Part shown: piece after piece, positions 6,798 through 10,186 of the stretch
Numbering within the stretch: the first letter of the stretch is position 1
Layout: each line of letters opens with the position of its first letter
From: Chthoniobacterales bacterium
GTDB taxonomy: Bacteria; Verrucomicrobiota; Verrucomicrobiia; Chthoniobacterales; UBA10450
Assembly: GCA_013812515.1 (NCBI GenBank)
Contig: JACCTI010000292.1
Span: 1-10,186, forward strand
Length of the DNA stretch: 10,186 nt
Reading direction: 5' to 3'
Translations under genes and position numbers: made by a program
Notes under the pieces: generated by a model
Databases searched by the model: none
What the model saw: only the letters and a program-made list of their open reading frames with translations
What the model was told of the DNA's origin: nothing

Positions 6798-7153
6798 GGC
6801 AGGAGATTTCGCACACTCGCGACCGGCTCGGGCGTGACCTTACCGGACTGCGCTACGAGTTCGATTTTCCGCTGAAGTTACGGAAGTCTTTCCAGCGCCA
6901 TTCCGGCATTTGGATTTCCGCGGCGACACTGCTCGGGACGCTCTTCACCATGCGACCGTCAGGTAAAAAGAAGACGCTGACGCTCAAGGCCGGCAAATCC
7001 GGACAGGCCAAGAAAGGCGAAGAACAGAAGAAAGGCCTGATGGCCGCAGGGCTCGCCATGGGTGGTCTGCGCCTCCTTGCGACTCTTCTCCGGCCAATGG
7101 TGGTCGCGTTTCTGACGAAGAAAGTGCGCGGCTACTCCGGCGCGACCAAGTAG
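6749..7153 (+). CDS. DUF3618-like small membrane-associated protein
   Basis: A 134-residue protein. Its N-terminal segment (about 10-40, KSIEELRQEISHTRDRLGRDLTGL) matches the short DUF3618 helix pattern (IEELR.EI..TR..L...L..L). A moderately hydrophobic stretch (about 53-68), a Lys/Gly-rich linker (70-97, many K pairs) and a hydrophobic C-terminal segment (98-120) follow. It occupies the position of YqjK or DUF3618 proteins in DUF883-holin cassettes. The ATG lies 49 bases inside the preceding gene and is the first Met in a reading frame whose conserved motif starts soon after; a GAAGAGAGA stretch upstream may serve as ribosome binding site. Function is unknown; the context suggests a role at the inner membrane. 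Confidence 0.75.
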   Translation: MAEERRQDQPKSIEELRQEISHTRDRLGRDLTGLRYEFDFPLKLRKSFQRHSGIWISAATLLGTLFTMRPSGKKKTLTLKAGKSGQAKKGEEQKKGLMAAGLAMGGLRLLATLLRPMVVAFLTKKVRGYSGATK

Positions 7154-7164
7154 TGGTGAGAGAG

Positions 7165-7191
7165 AAAAAAACCCGGGTTTCTGCCCGGGTT
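7165..7191 (-). terminator. Intrinsic terminator for rpsU (minus strand)
   Basis: AACCCGGG (7170-7177) and CCCGGGTT (7184-7191) form a perfect 8-bp stem with a 6-base loop. The A-run at 7165-7171 becomes a T-run immediately after the stem on the minus strand, which is the classic rho-independent layout. It lies 39 bases beyond the rpsU stop. On the plus strand the stem is followed by CGGTGAAG, so it should terminate the convergent DUF3618-like gene poorly. Confidence 0.85.
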
Positions 7192-7229
7192 CGGTGAAGT
7201 CAGGACGGCAGAACGATTCGTTCCGCAGC

Positions 7230-7427
7230 CTACGAAGGATTGAAGCGGAACTTCGTGCGGCCCCGCTTTGCGTTTGCCTTCGCTTTGCGGCGCGTCTTTT
7301 GCGTCGGGGTCTCAAAGGCGCGAAGGCGTCGCACTTCCTCCAGGATGCCCTCGGCATCGAGCTTGTTCTTCAACCGCTTCAGAGCCCGGTCCACGGGCTC
7401 ACCTTTACGAACGATTACTTCGGGCAT
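7230..7427 (-). CDS. rpsU: 30S ribosomal protein S21
   Basis: A 65-residue, strongly basic protein of the S21 family, which sits on the 30S platform near the anti-Shine-Dalgarno end of 16S rRNA. MPEVIVRKGEPVDRALKRLKNK is the conserved N-terminal helix region, followed by EEVRRLRAFETPTQKTRRK and a Lys/Arg-rich tail (about 45-65). The start is supported by AGGAG (plus-strand 7435-7439) 7 bases before the ATG. It lies 88 bases downstream of secDF on the same strand, with its own plausible promoter in the gap and a strong intrinsic terminator behind it. It could be transcribed both alone and as the tail of yajC-secDF. Confidence 0.97.
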   Translation of the reverse strand: MPEVIVRKGEPVDRALKRLKNKLDAEGILEEVRRLRAFETPTQKTRRKAKANAKRGRTKFRFNPS

Positions 7428-7469
7428 TTGGCATCTCCTGGGTGAAATTAGTCGGTGGACGGTGACGCG

Positions 7470-7498
7470 AGCCTACGCGGGAGGCCGAACAGCGTCAA
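7470..7498 (-). promoter_or_regulatory. Candidate sigma-70-type promoter for rpsU
   Basis: On the minus strand, TTGACG (plus 7493-7498; 5 of 6 to TTGACA) is followed after exactly 17 bases by TAGGCT (plus 7470-7475; 3 of 6 to TATAAT, keeping the key T, A and final T). Transcription would start near 7463, giving a leader of about 36 bases that contains the rpsU AGGAG. The -10 is weak, so this is tentative. Confidence 0.4.
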
Positions 7499-7515
7499 CT
7501 CCTGTGAATAATTTC

Positions 7516-9855
7516 CTAGGCGGCGGTGGACGGGCTTGCCGAAGCCGGCTTCTGGGCCACTTCGTGGCGCAAATGAGTCGCACTGCCTCGACGCAACTTA
7601 TTCCACCAAAGGACAATAGGAGCGGCGATGAAGATCGAGGAGTAAGTACCGACCAAGATGCCGATGATGATGACGAGAGCAAAATCTCGCAGCACCGCGC
7701 CGCCGAAGAAGTAGAGGCAAAGCACCGAGACGAAAGTGACACCGCCAGTCAGGATCGTCCGGCTGAGAGTCTGGTTGATGCTCTCGTTCATGATCTGCTC
7801 GATGGTCCCGCGCCGGCCGCTGGCGAGACCTTCTCGAATGCGATCGTAAACGACGATGGTGTCGTTGATTGAATAACCGGCAATCGTCAGCAGAGCGCCG
7901 ACCATGGTGAGGCTTAACTCGCGTCCGAGAAGCGAGAAGACGCCGATCGTGATCAGCACATCATGGAGCAACGCGACGATGGAGCCGACGGCGAAGGAGA
8001 GCTCGAAACGAAAGGTGACATAGATCAAGATACCGACCATGCCGAGGGCCAACGCCCAGAGCGATCGTCGCGCCAATTCCCCTCCCACGAGAGGACCCAC
8101 GCGCTCGGAGCGTTCCACTTTTAGCCCTGCCTGCGGGATATTCTGGCCGAGCTGGTGCTCGATCGCTTCGCTGCTGTTAAAAGGTCCGCGGATGCTGATG
8201 AGGGTCTGACTGCCTTCCTTCGATTCCTGGATGGCGGCGTCCGCCAGATCCTTCGGCATCGCGTCACGCACCTGCGCGACCGTGACCGGCTGCGTGGAGC
8301 TGAGAGTGAGGAGATCGCCGCCCTTGAAATCGACTCCGAAGTTCTTTTCACCTCGGATGAAGAACGCGGTCGCGCCCGCAGCGACGAGGGCGAGCGAACA
8401 AAGGATGGCGATGCCGCCCTTGCCGAGGAAGTCGAAATGCTGCGCTTTAAACAGTTGCAGCATTGAGACCTTCTTGACGCGACCAGTGTCGATCACCCAA
8501 CTGAAGGCGTTGCGGCCAACGACGAGGACCGTGAACATTGACGCCAGAATGCCGAGCGTGAGCGAAATGGCGAAACCCTTCACCGGGCCGGTCGCCTGCC
8601 AGAAAAGAATGGCTGCAGTGATGAGGGTGGTAACGTTCGAATCGATGATCGCGCTGAACGCTTTATCGAATGCTGCGGCGATCGCGCCTTTCAACGATTT
8701 GCCCGCGGCCAGCTCTTCGCGCAGGCGTTCGTAAATCAGCACGTTTGCATCCACCGCCATGCCGATGGTGAGGATGATGCCGGCGATTCCCGGCAAGGTG
8801 AGGACGAAATTGAACATCGTCAGCGCGCCCATCAGGAGGATCAGATTCACAATCAGCGCCAGGTTGGCGATGATGCCAGAGAAGCGGTAATATATCGTCA
8901 CGAAGATAAAGGTCATTCCCAAACCGATCAGACCCGCGATGACGCTGGCTCGCACCGAATCCGCACCGAGCGTCGGCGAAACGCTCCGCTGCTCCTCGAT
9001 GCTGACGGGAGTCTGGAGAGGGTTCTCGAGCACACTCGCTAATTGACGCGCCTCCTGTTCGCCGAAACGTCCGGTGATGACGGCATCGCCTCCATAGATC
9101 GCGTCGCGAATTGTCGGAGCTGACTGGATCACGCCGTCCAGCACGATCGCGAAGCGATATCCTTTGAACTTCTCTGTAATGTTGCCGAACTGCTTCGCGC
9201 CTTCGCTGTCGAATTTCAGTTGGACGGTCCAGCCTTCATTTCCGAAATAGGCCGCCGATTGGGTGACGCGATCGCCGCCGAGGTCAGCTTTCTTTTTAAC
9301 CAGCAGCCGCTCTTCGACTGGCTTCTCCCCTTCCTCGGCGTGCATCTGGTAGGTCTCAATCCGGTACTCGGGTGGGATCACTTCCGTGCCGGCGTCAATC
9401 GCCCGCAAGCGCTCGCCGTTATCGGGATAAACCAAGCGGAACTCGAGCTGCGCGACACGTGAAAGCTGCGCGCGTGCTTCCTGAATCTTCTCCGTGCTTA
9501 AGCCTGGGATCTGAACCAGGATACGGTCGTTGCCGACCGGGCTGATGACTGGTTCGCCGCCGCCGAAGTAATCGACACGTTTACGGATGACTTCGACCGC
9601 CTGCTCGAGCATCGCCTTGTTGACCTGCCGCTCGCCTTGCATCAGCCGGATCAGAAATGACGTGCCACCTTGAATATCGAGACCGAGCGCGATTTTCTTC
9701 TGCGGCGGGTAAATCGTCACGAGGCTGAACGCCACGAGCAGAAGCATGAGCGCCGTGGCCAGCCACCGTTTCCTCGGACCCACATCAGTGGCGAAGTACC
9801 ACCCGAAAAGCACCAGGAGCACGAGACCGAGAAAGAACGTAAGCGCGGGAGTCAT
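7516..9855 (-). CDS. secDF: Fused protein translocase subunit SecDF
   Basis: A 779-residue single-chain fusion of SecD and SecF, the proton-driven accessory of SecYEG that aids protein export from the periplasmic side. The SecD half has LGLDIQGGTSF (L57-F67), the large periplasmic P1 domain with ILVQIPGL, and the membrane motif GMAVDANVLIYERLREEL (D369). The SecF half starts near residue 465 (LFKAQHFDFLGKGG) and has NFGVDFKGGDLL and AGYSINDTIVVYDRIRE (D665). Both halves keep the intramembrane acidic residue. An additional hydrophobic segment (about 4-21) precedes the usual first helix (31-48), making the N-terminus longer than in typical SecD. The ATG at 9855 follows a pyrimidine-rich TTCTTTCCCC, not a Shine-Dalgarno sequence; an in-frame stop at 9901-9903 and the lack of another start codon fix it. 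yajC lies 82 bases upstream. Confidence 0.98.
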   Translation of the reverse strand: MTPALTFFLGLVLLVLFGWYFATDVGPRKRWLATALMLLLVAFSLVTIYPPQKKIALGLDIQGGTSFLIRLMQGERQVNKAMLEQAVEVIRKRVDYFGGGEPVISPVGNDRILVQIPGLSTEKIQEARAQLSRVAQLEFRLVYPDNGERLRAIDAGTEVIPPEYRIETYQMHAEEGEKPVEERLLVKKKADLGGDRVTQSAAYFGNEGWTVQLKFDSEGAKQFGNITEKFKGYRFAIVLDGVIQSAPTIRDAIYGGDAVITGRFGEQEARQLASVLENPLQTPVSIEEQRSVSPTLGADSVRASVIAGLIGLGMTFIFVTIYYRFSGIIANLALIVNLILLMGALTMFNFVLTLPGIAGIILTIGMAVDANVLIYERLREELAAGKSLKGAIAAAFDKAFSAIIDSNVTTLITAAILFWQATGPVKGFAISLTLGILASMFTVLVVGRNAFSWVIDTGRVKKVSMLQLFKAQHFDFLGKGGIAILCSLALVAAGATAFFIRGEKNFGVDFKGGDLLTLSSTQPVTVAQVRDAMPKDLADAAIQESKEGSQTLISIRGPFNSSEAIEHQLGQNIPQAGLKVERSERVGPLVGGELARRSLWALALGMVGILIYVTFRFELSFAVGSIVALLHDVLITIGVFSLLGRELSLTMVGALLTIAGYSINDTIVVYDRIREGLASGRRGTIEQIMNESINQTLSRTILTGGVTFVSVLCLYFFGGAVLRDFALVIIIGILVGTYSSIFIAAPIVLWWNKLRRGSATHLRHEVAQKPASASPSTAA

Positions 9856-9866
9856 GGGGAAAGAAT

Positions 9867-9946
9867 GAGAGTTAAAGGTTAAGTCTTTAGAGCGATAATT
9901 TCAGGCCGCCAATGTCTTTTCTCTCAACTCTCACCTTTCAACCCTC
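9867..9946 (-). promoter_or_regulatory. Imperfect inverted repeat spanning the yajC stop and the secDF leader
   Basis: In minus-strand RNA, 9946-9930 can pair with 9883-9867: 12 Watson-Crick and 3 G-U pairs out of 17, around a 46-base loop. The wobbles are G-U in the minus-strand transcript but would be A-C on the plus strand, so the fold favours the yajC-secDF message. A second copy of GAGAGTT-type sequence at 9932-9921 can pair with the same 3' arm (11 of 12), giving an alternative register. The 3' arm ends 11 bases before the secDF ATG, which lacks a Shine-Dalgarno sequence, so an effect on secDF translation is conceivable (inference). Confidence 0.45.
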
Positions 9947-10186
9947 AACTGCTTTTACGACCGTCGCGATCGCGGATTTCTCCATCTCGATCTTCACGTT
10001 ATCGGCGATTTTCACGATGACGGTGCGGTCCTTCACATTCGAGATCATGCCGTGGATTCCGGAAGCGGAGACGACGCGGTCGCCGGTTTTCAATGAGGAC
10101 ACGATCCGGGCCTGCTCCTTCTGCCGCTTCATCTGCGGGCGGAAGAGCAGAAAATACATGATGATGAAGATGAGGATGATCGGCAC
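9938..10186 (-). CDS. yajC: Sec translocon accessory protein YajC (5' end beyond window)
   Basis: The last 82 residues of YajC, a small single-pass inner-membrane protein that associates with SecDF and SecYEG. A membrane helix (PIILIFIIMYFLLF) is followed by the family's RPQMKRQKEQARIVSSLKTGDRVV, then SGIHGMISNVKDRTVIVKIADNVKIEMEKSAI, a short cytoplasmic beta-rich domain. The first visible codon is GTG (Val), but the helix seems already under way and the family usually has several more residues before it. The real start is therefore probably past the right edge. The order yajC-secDF is the common bacterial arrangement. The TGA stop lies within the inverted repeat of the spacer. Confidence 0.95.
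   Translation of the reverse strand: MPIILIFIIMYFLLFRPQMKRQKEQARIVSSLKTGDRVVSASGIHGMISNVKDRTVIVKIADNVKIEMEKSAIATVVKAVEG

Noticed and set aside
7428..7515. Possible tRNA or riboswitch in the secDF-rpsU gap
   Set aside because: Only a small GCCT/AGGC hairpin is visible, with no cloverleaf; the gap is better explained by the candidate rpsU promoter and ribosome binding site.
7240..7872. 210-codon plus-strand frame opposite rpsU and the end of secDF
   Set aside because: Both minus-strand genes are certain; the frame is low-complexity charged sequence with no ribosome binding site.
1..10186. CRISPR array, insertion sequence or defence island
   Set aside because: No regularly spaced direct repeats, transposase, nuclease-helicase or toxin-antitoxin genes were seen; gene content is housekeeping plus small envelope proteins.

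Overview
The window looks like ordinary chromosome from a GC-rich bacterium, most likely a soil Verrucomicrobiota of the Chthoniobacterales type. That assignment is an inference. It rests on the single-chain SecDF next to yajC, a thiol-oxidoreductase/lipase-maturation-factor fusion, a stand-alone CHASE2 protein, and palindromic intergenic repeats. No rRNA, tRNA, transposase, integrase or CRISPR array is visible.

Layout. 1-116: no identifiable gene; at most the tail of an upstream gene. 117-3610 (+): a CHASE2 membrane sensor-like protein, a beta-CASP metallo-beta-lactamase nuclease and exodeoxyribonuclease III, closely spaced. 3667-5532 (+): a DCC1-like thioredoxin-fold domain fused to a lipase maturation factor membrane protein. 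5660-5878 (+): translation initiation factor IF-1. 6028-7153 (+): a compact three-gene cassette of small envelope proteins (DUF883/YqjD-like, holin-X/YqjE-like, DUF3618-like). 7230-10186 (-): yajC (cut by the window edge), secDF and rpsU, read toward the cassette, with an intrinsic terminator oriented for the minus strand in the 76-bp convergent gap.

How the genes work together. yajC and secDF encode the accessory part of the Sec translocon. rpsU and infA are translation genes. The DUF883/holin/DUF3618 trio is a recurring inner-membrane stress-associated cassette. The beta-CASP nuclease and ExoIII are nucleic-acid hydrolases separated only by a repeat element and may share a transcript. The CHASE2 protein and the lipase maturation factor have no obvious partner here.

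The most notable non-coding content is a pair of REP-like double-palindrome elements (2770-2839 and 5537-5610). They share the same architecture, and each lies at the stop codon of the preceding gene. A long imperfect inverted repeat also lies in the yajC-secDF spacer, with wobble pairs that favour folding in the minus-strand mRNA. I did not find a convincing new multi-gene system; the region is mostly housekeeping.
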